Positions 56,774 through 64,000 of a DNA stretch of 64,000 bases are shown here, in pieces; the stretch's first letter is position 1; each line of letters begins with the position of its first letter. The notes below the pieces were generated by a model. The model did not search any database, had not been told where the DNA came from, and saw only the letters and a list, made by a program, of their open reading frames with translations. The DNA lies in NCBI GenBank assembly GCA_913063155.1, contig CAJXYU010000008.1:1-64000 (forward strand), in the 5' to 3' direction. Origin of the DNA: an uncultured Desulfovibrio sp. Lineage in GTDB: Bacteria > Desulfobacterota > Desulfovibrionia > Desulfovibrionales > Desulfovibrionaceae. A program made the position numbers and the translations under genes.

Positions 56774-56800
56774 TATTTCCAACCTTTCCCTTATGCTTAA

Positions 56801-56826
56801 TGTACCAATTATTAGTACACTGTCAA
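56801..56826 (-). promoter_or_regulatory. Toxin-antitoxin promoter with overlapping palindromic operator
   Basis: On the minus strand TTGACA (56826-56821) is followed after 16 bp by TACATT (56804-56799). Within the spacer lies TGTACCAATTATTAGTACA (56801-56819) with TGTAC...GTACA arms. Binding there would block transcription, fitting autorepression. Confidence 0.6.
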
Positions 56827-57056
56827 CATCCCAACCTCAAAATTCGTTAGCCTGATATTTATTATTTTAAATCAAATAAAAAAAACTGACGCAATACACC
56901 AACCAATGAGCGCCAAGTATAGACTAGCAGCTCAGCCACTTCAGCAAACCAAAAGAATATGCCCAATTAGCCTCCCTATTTCCTTTATGGCTTGAAATCC
57001 GAGTACAAAAGTGGGATGCACCCCTGGCGCGCAGCGTAGCAAAAGGGAGCAACTCA

Positions 57057-57353
57057 ATGAAAAAGGAATCTCGAGACTGGCGAATAGCGCAAGCCAACAG
57101 GGAAGCGCTGTACGCCCTGGGGGCCTACGCCCTCTATTTCGTCTGGTGGTACGTCTTCGCCTATGGCCTGGGAGACAGCGACCCGGAACAATACACTTAC
57201 GTGCTGGGCATGCCGTCCTGGTTCTTCTACAGCTGTATCGTGGGCTATCCGCTCATCACCCTACTGCTCTGGGCCATTGTCCGCTGCAAGTTCAAGGACA
57301 TGCCCCTGGAAGAGGAAAATGATGAAACCGAAGGGGGGGGAAACAAGCAATGA
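57057..57353 (+). CDS. YhdT-like small membrane protein (DUF997)
   Basis: A 98-aa protein with two membrane segments: YALGAYALYFVWWYVFAYG and SWFFYSCIVGYPLITLLLWAIV, then an acidic tail. Such proteins stand beside panF in many bacteria. It overlaps panF in ATGA. It probably helps assemble or tune the symporter; function is not established. Confidence 0.8.
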   Translation: MKKESRDWRIAQANREALYALGAYALYFVWWYVFAYGLGDSDPEQYTYVLGMPSWFFYSCIVGYPLITLLLWAIVRCKFKDMPLEEENDETEGGGNKQ

Positions 57354-58810
57354 CCGCTTCCCTGGAAACAGTCATCCCCGTGGTCCTCTATCTGCTGCTA
57401 TCCTTTGCCGTGGCCTTGTGGGCGCGCAAGAAGACCGCATCCAGCAGTTCCTCCCAGGGCTTCATCGAAGACTATTTCATCGGCGGCCGATCCATGGGCG
57501 GCTTCGTGCTGGCCATGACCATCATCGCCAGCTACACCAGCGCCAGCAGCTTCGTGGGCGGGCCGGGGGTGGCCTACCGCCTGGGCCTGAGCTGGGTGCT
57601 GCTGGCCATGATACAGGTGCCCACCACCTTCCTGACCCTGGGCATCCTGGGCAAGCGTTTCGCCATTATGGCCCGCAAGACCAAATCCGTAACCATCACC
57701 GACTACCTGCGCGCCCGCTACAAAAGCGACGCCGTGGTCATCCTCTGCTCCCTGGCGCTCATCGTCTTTTTCATGGCCGCCATGCTCGCCCAGTTCATCG
57801 GCGGCGCACGCCTGTTCCAGACCGTCACCGGTTACCCCTACGCCATCGGCCTGATGCTTTTCGGCGTCAGCGTGGTGCTCTACACGGCCATTGGCGGATT
57901 CCGAGCCGTGGTCCTCACCGACGCCATCCAGGGCGTGGTCATGGTCGTGGCCGTGGTGGTGGTTCTGCTGGCCGTCATGCAAGCCGGCGGCGGCATGGAG
58001 CAGTGCATCACCACACTCAAAAGCATCGATCCGGGGCTGATCACCCCGACCGGACCGAAAGAAGCCGTGCCCCAGCCCTTTATCCTGTCCTTTTGGGTGC
58101 TCGTGGGCCTCGGCATTCTGGGCCTGCCCCAGACCACCCAGCGCTGCATGGGCTACCGCGATTCCCGGGCCATGCACGACGCCATGATCATCGGCACCCT
58201 GCTCATCGGGTTCATGATTCTCTGCGCCCACCTGGCCGGCACCTTGGGACGCGCGGTGTTTCCCGATCTTCCGGCGGGCGACCTGGCCATGCCCACCCTC
58301 ATCGTGGAACTGCTTTCGCCGGCCTGGGCGGGCGTCTTCATCGCCGGCCCGCTGGCGGCCATCATGTCCACGGTGGACTCCATGCTGCTGCTGGTGTCCG
58401 CAGCCATCATCAAGGACCTGTACATCCACTACCGCCTGGGAGGAGACGCCTCGCGCATGACACCGGTGAGTTTGCGGCGCATGAGTCTCGCGGCCACTCT
58501 GATCATCGGCCTGATGGTCTTTTTGGCGGCCATGGAGCCGCCGGACCTGTTGGTCTGGATCAACCTGTTCGCCTTCGGCGGCCTGGAGGCCGTGTTCCTG
58601 TGGCCCATCGTGCTCGGCCTGTACTGGAAGCGGGCCAATTCCACGGGCGCCGTCGCTTCCATGCTGGTGGGGGTCGGCGTCTATTTCGCCCTGACCATCG
58701 CCAAACCGGCTTTGGGCGGTGTTCACGCCATCGTCCCCACCACCCTGGCCGCGCTGCTCGCCTTTGCAGCCGGTTCCTTCATTGGAAAGCCCGCTTCGGA
58801 AATGCAGTAG
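57350..58810 (+). CDS. panF: Sodium/pantothenate symporter
   Basis: A 486-aa SSS-family transporter with about thirteen membrane segments. IGGRSMGGFVLAMTIIASYTSASSFVGGPGVAYRLGLSW and TTQRCMGYRDSRAM are family signatures, and GPLAAIMSTVDSMLLLVSAAI holds the sodium-site residues. PanF is preferred over proline or acetate carriers because of the coupled YhdT gene. Ends at a terminator. Confidence 0.9.
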   Translation: MTASLETVIPVVLYLLLSFAVALWARKKTASSSSSQGFIEDYFIGGRSMGGFVLAMTIIASYTSASSFVGGPGVAYRLGLSWVLLAMIQVPTTFLTLGILGKRFAIMARKTKSVTITDYLRARYKSDAVVILCSLALIVFFMAAMLAQFIGGARLFQTVTGYPYAIGLMLFGVSVVLYTAIGGFRAVVLTDAIQGVVMVVAVVVVLLAVMQAGGGMEQCITTLKSIDPGLITPTGPKEAVPQPFILSFWVLVGLGILGLPQTTQRCMGYRDSRAMHDAMIIGTLLIGFMILCAHLAGTLGRAVFPDLPAGDLAMPTLIVELLSPAWAGVFIAGPLAAIMSTVDSMLLLVSAAIIKDLYIHYRLGGDASRMTPVSLRRMSLAATLIIGLMVFLAAMEPPDLLVWINLFAFGGLEAVFLWPIVLGLYWKRANSTGAVASMLVGVGVYFALTIAKPALGGVHAIVPTTLAALLAFAAGSFIGKPASEMQ

Positions 58811-58868
58811 GCTCCAGGCCCCGACATATTACCATGGCCTTTTCCAGCGGAAGCGGCACTCGGCACAA

Positions 58869-58898
58869 AAAAGCCCCAACCGTATGGCCGGGGCTTGA
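58869..58898. terminator. Bidirectional terminator after panF
   Basis: AAGCCCC-N12-GGGGCTT with flanking A and T runs (AAAAAA before, TTTTTC shortly after). It lies between panF (+) and the convergent HEAT-receiver gene (-). Confidence 0.7.
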
Positions 58899-58918
58899 AT
58901 TTTTCACTGGGATTCAAG

Positions 58919-60502
58919 CTAACCGATCAGTTCCTGGATCTTGGCCTTCAGCTCTTCAGGTTTGAACGGCTTGGTGATGAAGGCGGACACGCCGGTCTTT
59001 TCGGCCAGGTTCTGCTGGGAAGCCTCGGACTCCGTGGTGACCATGATGATCGGGGTATCCTCAAACCCGGGGGTATTGCGAATTTTGCCCACCAATTCCA
59101 TGCCGTCCATGACCGGCATGTTCATGTCCGTAACGATGATGTCGAAGTCTTCCCCCTGCTCGATGAAATCGTAGGCTTCCTGGCCGTTGGGGGCCACGAA
59201 CGCCTCGAATCCGAGATCCGTGAGAATGGCCTTGTGCATGGCGCACATGGAACGGGAGTCGTCCGCCGCCAGGGCCTTCTGGGCTCCGGCTTCGGGAGCG
59301 GGCAACCTGGCGATGTCGTCGTCGGCCCTCGAGCCACCGATATCCGCAAGCAACTGGCGGAACTGGTCGATGATGGTCGGGTCCTTGGAGACGCACAGGG
59401 CCTCCACCAGAGCCATGCCTGCGCCTTCGTTCTCATAAAGCGCGTCGAACAGGCTAACTGCGCCGCTGTTGATAACGGCCTTTGCCAGCCGATCGCTTTG
59501 GTCCGTGGCTGCGGCCAGAAGACCGCTGAGCTTGGCGACGATTCCGGGGTTGACGTGTTTTTCCAGTCCGCCGACCACGGACATGAGAGTCAATTCGTCC
59601 TCCTCGGTCAGTCCGTCCACCAAACAGATGATGCCTTTCATGGTCCCCACACGGCCCAGGGCCTCGTACAGGGCGTAGCGAACGTTGCTGTCCTCTGCCA
59701 GCCCCTTGTCGAAGGCGGCCACCAAACCATCGGCGCAGGCCTTGTCGCCGATGAAACCAAGCACGTTGGAGGTCAGGATCTTCATGTCCGTGTCACCCGT
59801 CTCGAACGCGGTCAGCAACAAGGGAATGACCGGAGAGCCTATGGAGGTCATGGCATCGGTGATAATACGGCGCACCGTGGGATTCTTGTGGTGCAACTTT
59901 TCCACCAGGAACGTCAGGGTGTCTTCGGTATCGAAGGAAGCCAGGGCCTCGACGGCCTTCCAGGTGGTGATGTCGCAAATCTCGTAGCGATCCGGAGCCT
60001 CGCTGTCGGAGATGATTTTCTTGAGGTAGTCCACGGACTCCAGGTCCCTGAGCTTGCCCAGGGCCTCGATGCACAGGGCGACGATGAACGGGTCCTCATG
60101 GGAAAGATATTTGCGGAATACCGGCAAGGCCGCCGGATCGGCGATGCGAGCCAGGGAGGTCAGGACCTCCATGAGGCGATCGGGGTCGGCCTCGGCCTCG
60201 GCCAAGGACACCAGGGTGGAGGAGGCGGACTTGAAGCCGTACTCGCCTGCGACACGAATGCACAGAATGCGGTAGCCGGGATGGCTGTCGTTCATGCCTG
60301 CCACGGTGTCGGCCTCGTTCTGGGAAAGAACCGCATTGAGGGCGTTGACCACCATATAGTCGATGGAGGTGTCCCCCACCGGATTCTTGAGCAGATCCAC
60401 GAGGGCGGGCAGGTTGGCCGAATCCTTGCTGCCCGCGATTTCGTTCAGGATCGTGATCTGATCGAGAAATTCCTTGTTGCGAAAATCATCAAGAGTGCCC
60501 AT
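58919..60502 (-). CDS. HEAT-repeat protein with C-terminal receiver domain
   Basis: A 527-aa protein. Residues 1-390 are alpha-helical HEAT-like repeats (LVSLAEAEADPDRLMEVLTSLARIAD, then VRYALYEALGRVG). Residues 405-527 form a CheY-like receiver: ALAADDSRSMCAMHKAIL (acidic pair), TDMNMPVMDGMELV (phospho-Asp), MVTTES, and ITKPFKPEEL (Lys). It is downstream of cheX by 45 bp on the same strand, so the phosphatase CheX may reset it. Likely a signalling scaffold. Confidence 0.88.
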   Translation of the reverse strand: MGTLDDFRNKEFLDQITILNEIAGSKDSANLPALVDLLKNPVGDTSIDYMVVNALNAVLSQNEADTVAGMNDSHPGYRILCIRVAGEYGFKSASSTLVSLAEAEADPDRLMEVLTSLARIADPAALPVFRKYLSHEDPFIVALCIEALGKLRDLESVDYLKKIISDSEAPDRYEICDITTWKAVEALASFDTEDTLTFLVEKLHHKNPTVRRIITDAMTSIGSPVIPLLLTAFETGDTDMKILTSNVLGFIGDKACADGLVAAFDKGLAEDSNVRYALYEALGRVGTMKGIICLVDGLTEEDELTLMSVVGGLEKHVNPGIVAKLSGLLAAATDQSDRLAKAVINSGAVSLFDALYENEGAGMALVEALCVSKDPTIIDQFRQLLADIGGSRADDDIARLPAPEAGAQKALAADDSRSMCAMHKAILTDLGFEAFVAPNGQEAYDFIEQGEDFDIIVTDMNMPVMDGMELVGKIRNTPGFEDTPIIMVTTESEASQQNLAEKTGVSAFITKPFKPEELKAKIQELIG

Positions 60503-60547
60503 TCGTTAAGCTCCCTGCTGCTCTTTGGAGGTCGTGTTTCCCGGACA

Positions 60548-61006
60548 CTATTCGAAACAGAACTCGATGGTGAACCCACCGGCCTCTGTCGTGAACGGAA
60601 TGGCCATGATCGGAGATTTAGCCAAGTGTGCGATGGTGTGATTATCGCCCATGATGACTGTGGGCGTGGAGCCCTGGAAGACCAGGCCTCTTTCGGCCAA
60701 CCCGGCGCGCGCCTGTCCGGATATCATGTTGGTCATCTCACCCACGGCGTCCTTGACGTCGGAAATGATATCCTCGATTTCATCGCCCAGCATATTCTTG
60801 ACTATGGCAACGGCGCAGTCCTTGGTAAAGGAAAGGGAAACGCTGCCGCTCTGTTTGCCGGTCAGCCCGACGAGGCCGGTCACATCGCCTGTGGCCGTAT
60901 TGTTCTTCTTCACAAAGGGTTTGCCCACCTTGGGGTGGATGAAGGCCATGGTCGAAAGCACATCGACAGCCGCTTTGATGAAAGGCTTGGCCAGTTCAAC
61001 ATCCAT
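60548..61006 (-). CDS. cheX: Chemotaxis phosphatase CheX
   Basis: A 152-aa CheX-family protein: ELAKPFIKAAVDVLSTMA, GLTGKQSGSVSLSF, and the phosphatase helix motif EIEDIISDVKDAVGEMTNMISGQAR (E-x2-N type). CheX removes phosphate from receivers such as CheY. AAGGAG precedes the ATG. Paired with the HEAT-receiver gene rather than with a chemotaxis operon. Confidence 0.9.
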   Translation of the reverse strand: MDVELAKPFIKAAVDVLSTMAFIHPKVGKPFVKKNNTATGDVTGLVGLTGKQSGSVSLSFTKDCAVAIVKNMLGDEIEDIISDVKDAVGEMTNMISGQARAGLAERGLVFQGSTPTVIMGDNHTIAHLAKSPIMAIPFTTEAGGFTIEFCFE

Positions 61007-61234
61007 AAAATGCTCCTTCAGTCATTCGTGGGTCCGTGACGGACGGGTCTTGGAACCGGGTATTGTTTGGGCGCAGCCCAATAGGTTTTCCCATATCCTC
61101 CGCATATCATAGGTAATCATGTCGGAGATAGCATTTTTTACCGGCTTCCTGAGTATGGGTCAAGCCGAGGATGCTTATAATAACCTGAATATTTTGTTGC
61201 TGGCCCGAAGCGAAATGAGTAGGACACATTCGAT

Positions 61235-62425
61235 ATGGCGATTTCACATCCGGCCCCGCAGCCGCTCCTGAAGGCGCTCCCGGCCGTGCTGCTGACGGTT
61301 GCCGTCTTCTTCCTGAATTTTCTGACCCGCATAACTCTGGCTCCGCTCATGCCCGTAGTGGAAAGTGAGCTGGGTTTTTCCCATGCCCAGGCAGGAACGG
61401 TTTTCCTCGCGCTCGGGGTGGGCAACGGCATCGGCCTGCTGTTGAGCGGATTTCTTTCCCGGGAGGTGGGGCACCGCCGTACCGTAGGCATTTCTTCCCT
61501 CATCGTGGGCTGCTTCGCCATGTTCGCATCCCAGGCATGGTCTTGCGACTCCCTGCAATGGAGCTTCCTGCTGCTGGGCGTCTCCGTAGGCCTGTACCTC
61601 CCCTCGGGCATCGGAGTGGTAACATCCCTGGTGCGCAAGGAGGACTGGGGCAAAACCCTGGCGCTGCACGAAACAGCCCCGAACACCGCCTTTGTGGCGG
61701 CTCCGCTGCTGGCCGAGGCCCTGTTGCTGGTCTGGGGCTGGCGCTCAAGTCTGGTGCTGCTTGGAGGAGCACAGCTCCTGCTGGGCGCGTATTTCCTGAA
61801 ATTCGGCCGGGGCGGCGATTACCCGGGAGTGACCCCCTTTTCCAAGGAAGCGGGCACGGTCGTACGCTCTTTGCGTTTCTGGCTGTTGATTGCCTGCTTC
61901 GTCTGGGCCGTGGGGATGGCCATGGGCCCGTACTCCATGATGCCCCTGTATCTCATTGAGGACCACGGCTATACCCGCGAAACGGCCAACCATCTCCTGG
62001 CAGTGTCCCGGTGCGCGGCTGTATTCACGGCCTTCCTGGGCGGCTGGCTCACGGACAGGATGGGCGTCAAACCGGTCATGACCGTGTATTTCGCAATCTG
62101 CGGCCTGGCCACCGTCCTGCTGGGAGCCGCAAAAGGCCCGCTGCTGGTGGCGGCGGTCATACTCCAACCCGTGTGCACGGTGCTGTTCTTCCCGGCTGGC
62201 TTCACCCTGCTCGCCAAAATGTTCAACCCCCGGGAACGCAACGCGGCCCTTGCATTCCTCGGGCCGACCAATGCCGTCTTCGGGGTGGGGCTCATGCCCT
62301 GGGTGCTGGGCATACTCGGAGAACAAGGTGAATTCGCCACCGGATTCATCTTTCAGGGAGCAGGATGTCTGCTGCTCCTGCTTTTGGTGCCGTTGCTGCC
62401 CGGAGAAGAAAATCCAAACCGATAA
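61235..62425 (+). CDS. MFS transporter
   Basis: A 396-aa major facilitator with twelve membrane segments; MFS motif A appears as GFLSREVGHRRTVG and GWLTDRMGVKP. The first helix starts after ~20 residues. It is followed by the AraC regulator on the same strand. Substrate unknown; perhaps related to nitrate/cyanate or sugar carriers. A TATAAT stands about 54 bp upstream but without a good -35. Confidence 0.87.
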   Translation: MAISHPAPQPLLKALPAVLLTVAVFFLNFLTRITLAPLMPVVESELGFSHAQAGTVFLALGVGNGIGLLLSGFLSREVGHRRTVGISSLIVGCFAMFASQAWSCDSLQWSFLLLGVSVGLYLPSGIGVVTSLVRKEDWGKTLALHETAPNTAFVAAPLLAEALLLVWGWRSSLVLLGGAQLLLGAYFLKFGRGGDYPGVTPFSKEAGTVVRSLRFWLLIACFVWAVGMAMGPYSMMPLYLIEDHGYTRETANHLLAVSRCAAVFTAFLGGWLTDRMGVKPVMTVYFAICGLATVLLGAAKGPLLVAAVILQPVCTVLFFPAGFTLLAKMFNPRERNAALAFLGPTNAVFGVGLMPWVLGILGEQGEFATGFIFQGAGCLLLLLLVPLLPGEENPNR

Positions 62426-62453
62426 TTTACCGAACATTCACCATAAGCACTGT

Positions 62454-62612
62454 ATGACGGCACAAGGCCAGCAGTTTTTCGCCGGCATCGGGCGTCATTT
62501 TATTCGCATGTATTCCGAAGAGATACACGAGCACCCACCGATCTTTTCATACACGCCCCTTTCCAAGCCGTATTTCCTGGCCTATGATTATGGACACGGA
62601 GAAAGCGCATGA
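62454..62612 (+). CDS. Possible small protein coupled to the AraC regulator (52 aa)
   Basis: An ATG-led frame of 52 codons whose stop overlaps the AraC start in ATGA. Its sequence (EEIHEHPPIFSYTPLS) shows no motif and no ribosome binding site is seen. The coupling could be chance. Confidence 0.25.
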   Translation: MTAQGQQFFAGIGRHFIRMYSEEIHEHPPIFSYTPLSKPYFLAYDYGHGESA

Positions 62613-63457
62613 AGCACGGCAAAAGTCAGGAAACAGCCTCGTACAGGAAGGTACCCTTCATCGGAGGCAGTGTGGAAATGTTGCGGGCCCACTATGTGAC
62701 CCAAACATTTTCCAGGCATTTCCACGAAGAATATGCCGTGGGCTTCATCGAGCAGGGGGCCATGGGATTCCGCTATCGGGGGGCCGATCTGGTCGCCTCC
62801 AGGGGAACCATCAACCTTGTGGTTCCGGGCGAGGCGCACGACGGCCACGCGGCAACACAGGGAGGCTGGGTCTACCGCATGTTCTATCTACCGCCCGAAG
62901 TCCTTCAGTTGGCGGCCCGCGAGTTACGACCCGACGCAGGCCAGCCTCATTTCCGCAAGGGGGTGCTGGAAGACGGCGCCCTGGGCCGCGCCATCCGCGA
63001 AACGCACATGATCCTGGAGCAGGGAAACGCCTCTTCCCTGGAGCAACAGACCCGACTGCTGCGACTGCTCGTGAACTGGATCAACCGGCACGGCGAGGAA
63101 CGGCCCGGTTGGCCAGGGCTGGGCAACGAACACCGCGCCGTGCGTCTGGCCCGGGAGTATATGCAGGACAATCCGGCCGAGGATGTCGGTCTGGACACCC
63201 TGGCCAGACTGGGCAATCTCAGCCCGTTTCATTTTCTTCGCGTCTTTGAACGCGATCTGGGCATCACGCCCCACGCCTATCTGATGCAAGCCAGGGTCAA
63301 CAGAGCCAAGAAACTTCTGGCCGGCTCCCTGCGGTTGGCAGACGTGGCCGCCGAGTGCGGTTTTTCCGACCAAAGCCACCTGACCCGCCTGTTCCGCCGC
63401 CAGTTCGGCATCACACCCGGCAAATACCGCAACTTTATTCAAAACACTTCGGACTGA
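62609..63457 (+). CDS. AraC family transcriptional regulator
   Basis: A 282-aa regulator with an N-terminal cupin-like AraC_binding domain (FSRHFHEEYAVGFIEQGAM, LVVPGEAHDGH) and two C-terminal helix-turn-helices (LARLGNLSPFHFLRVFERDLGITPHAYLMQARV; DVAAECGFSDQSHLTRLFRRQFGITPGKYR). It lies directly before the EamA transporter and after the MFS gene, and probably controls one or both. Confidence 0.92.
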   Translation: MKHGKSQETASYRKVPFIGGSVEMLRAHYVTQTFSRHFHEEYAVGFIEQGAMGFRYRGADLVASRGTINLVVPGEAHDGHAATQGGWVYRMFYLPPEVLQLAARELRPDAGQPHFRKGVLEDGALGRAIRETHMILEQGNASSLEQQTRLLRLLVNWINRHGEERPGWPGLGNEHRAVRLAREYMQDNPAEDVGLDTLARLGNLSPFHFLRVFERDLGITPHAYLMQARVNRAKKLLAGSLRLADVAAECGFSDQSHLTRLFRRQFGITPGKYRNFIQNTSD

Positions 63458-63491
63458 AGCGCACTAGCCTTGATTCCTCAAAGGAGGAATC

Positions 63492-64000
63492 ATGTTCAAA
63501 GCATGTCTGAATCTGTCTCTGGCAATGGTCATCGTCGGCAGCTCCGTGGTCGCCGGCAAGATCATGGTGGACCAGTTGCCGGTTTTTTTCGCATCCATGC
63601 TGCGTTTCGTGCTGGCCCTGGCCCTGCTGCTGCCCATCCTGTACCTACGCGAAGGAGGCTTTCCGCAGCTCTCGAAAAGAAGCTGGGGCGTACTCTGCCT
63701 GCAGGCCCTGTGCGGTTCGTTCCTGTTCACCGTCTTCCTGCTCTACGGTCTGCGGCTGACCAGCCCGGCATCGGCAGGAATCATCACCAGCACCACCCCG
63801 GCCTGCATGGGCATCCTCGGCTGGATTTTCTGGCGCGATAAACCTTCATTCCGGGTTCTGGGAGGCATCCTGCTTTCCGTTGCGGGAATCATGGTCCTGA
63901 ACATGGTGGGACAATCGGACGGAGGCGGCTCAAACTTTCTCGGCAACCTCCTGGTGTTGGCCGCCGTGGTAGCCGAAGCTCTCTTTCTGCTGTTGCGCAA
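63492..64000 (+). CDS. EamA/DMT family transporter, partial (5' part)
   Basis: At least 169 residues of a drug/metabolite transporter, open to the right edge. Helix 1 MFKACLNLSLAMVIVGSSVVAGKIM, then SMLRFVLALALLLPIL, and TSPASAGIITSTTPACMGILGWIFWRDKP, the usual first EamA half. AAGGAGGAA lies just upstream of the ATG. About 130 residues are missing. It is 34 bp after the AraC stop, so probably the AraC target. Confidence 0.88.
   Translation, partial: MFKACLNLSLAMVIVGSSVVAGKIMVDQLPVFFASMLRFVLALALLLPILYLREGGFPQLSKRSWGVLCLQALCGSFLFTVFLLYGLRLTSPASAGIITSTTPACMGILGWIFWRDKPSFRVLGGILLSVAGIMVLNMVGQSDGGGSNFLGNLLVLAAVVAEALFLLLR

Overview
The window reads as chromosome of a free-living, GC-rich, Gram-negative anaerobe, most probably a Desulfovibrionaceae member (Desulfovibrio/Pseudodesulfovibrio-like sulfate reducer). 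This is inferred from a glycyl-radical enzyme with its activase, the lipid A flippase MsbA, a CheX plus HEAT/receiver pair, DUF4911 beside rlmN, and codon use. No 16S or dsr gene is present to confirm it. Nearly all of the window is coding, in short operons with SD-led starts and many 4-8 bp stop/start overlaps.

Layout. 1-7171 (minus) is a tight seven-gene set: flippase-like membrane protein, NAD-sugar epimerase, PHP hydrolase, SPASM radical SAM, ATP-grasp ligase, left-handed beta-helix acetyltransferase, and a class II asparagine synthetase that runs off the left edge. It is divergent from a B12-type radical SAM gene (7341-8801). It looks like an uncharacterised biosynthetic or surface-modification locus and is the best candidate for an undescribed system. 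A gene-poor stretch follows with a likely small RNA (about 9340-9454). 9651-17075 is a self-contained GlcNAc regulon: nagA and nagB on minus, nagE-ptsH-ptsI divergent on plus, and a ROK repressor at the end. 17109-19540 holds cysC and msbA. 19833-23103 holds a trans-4-hydroxy-L-proline dehydratase-like glycyl radical enzyme and its activase.

23376-28788 carries an acyltransferase, a TetR regulator divergent from a lone ABC-type membrane domain with two matching operators, and a Cache/PAS histidine kinase broken by a frameshift. 28888-30626 is a scar of an integrated element at tRNA-Leu(CAA): an orphan C5-cytosine methyltransferase, a truncated integrase, and GGGGTGAA repeats. 30689-38096 carries housekeeping and membrane genes (ABM protein, DUF554, K+/H+ antiporter, rlmN, GntR with a MotA-like protein, TerC).

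38282-41460 is gnd-zwf-pgl, the oxidative pentose phosphate branch. 42883-46528 is glpF-glpK plus a DeoR/GlpR-type regulator. A 1.15-kb gene-free region follows, with a long inverted repeat and a sigma-54-like promoter ahead of a 107-aa protein and a class III adenylate cyclase. 49486-56058 holds a methyltransferase, two DUF3313 paralogs and an RND efflux pair. 56188-56773 is a toxin-antitoxin pair. 57057-58810 is yhdT-panF. 58919-61006 is the HEAT-receiver and CheX pair. 61235-64000 has an MFS transporter, an AraC regulator and a truncated EamA transporter.

All calls come from reading the sequence. No database search was run, so names rest on motifs, length and context.
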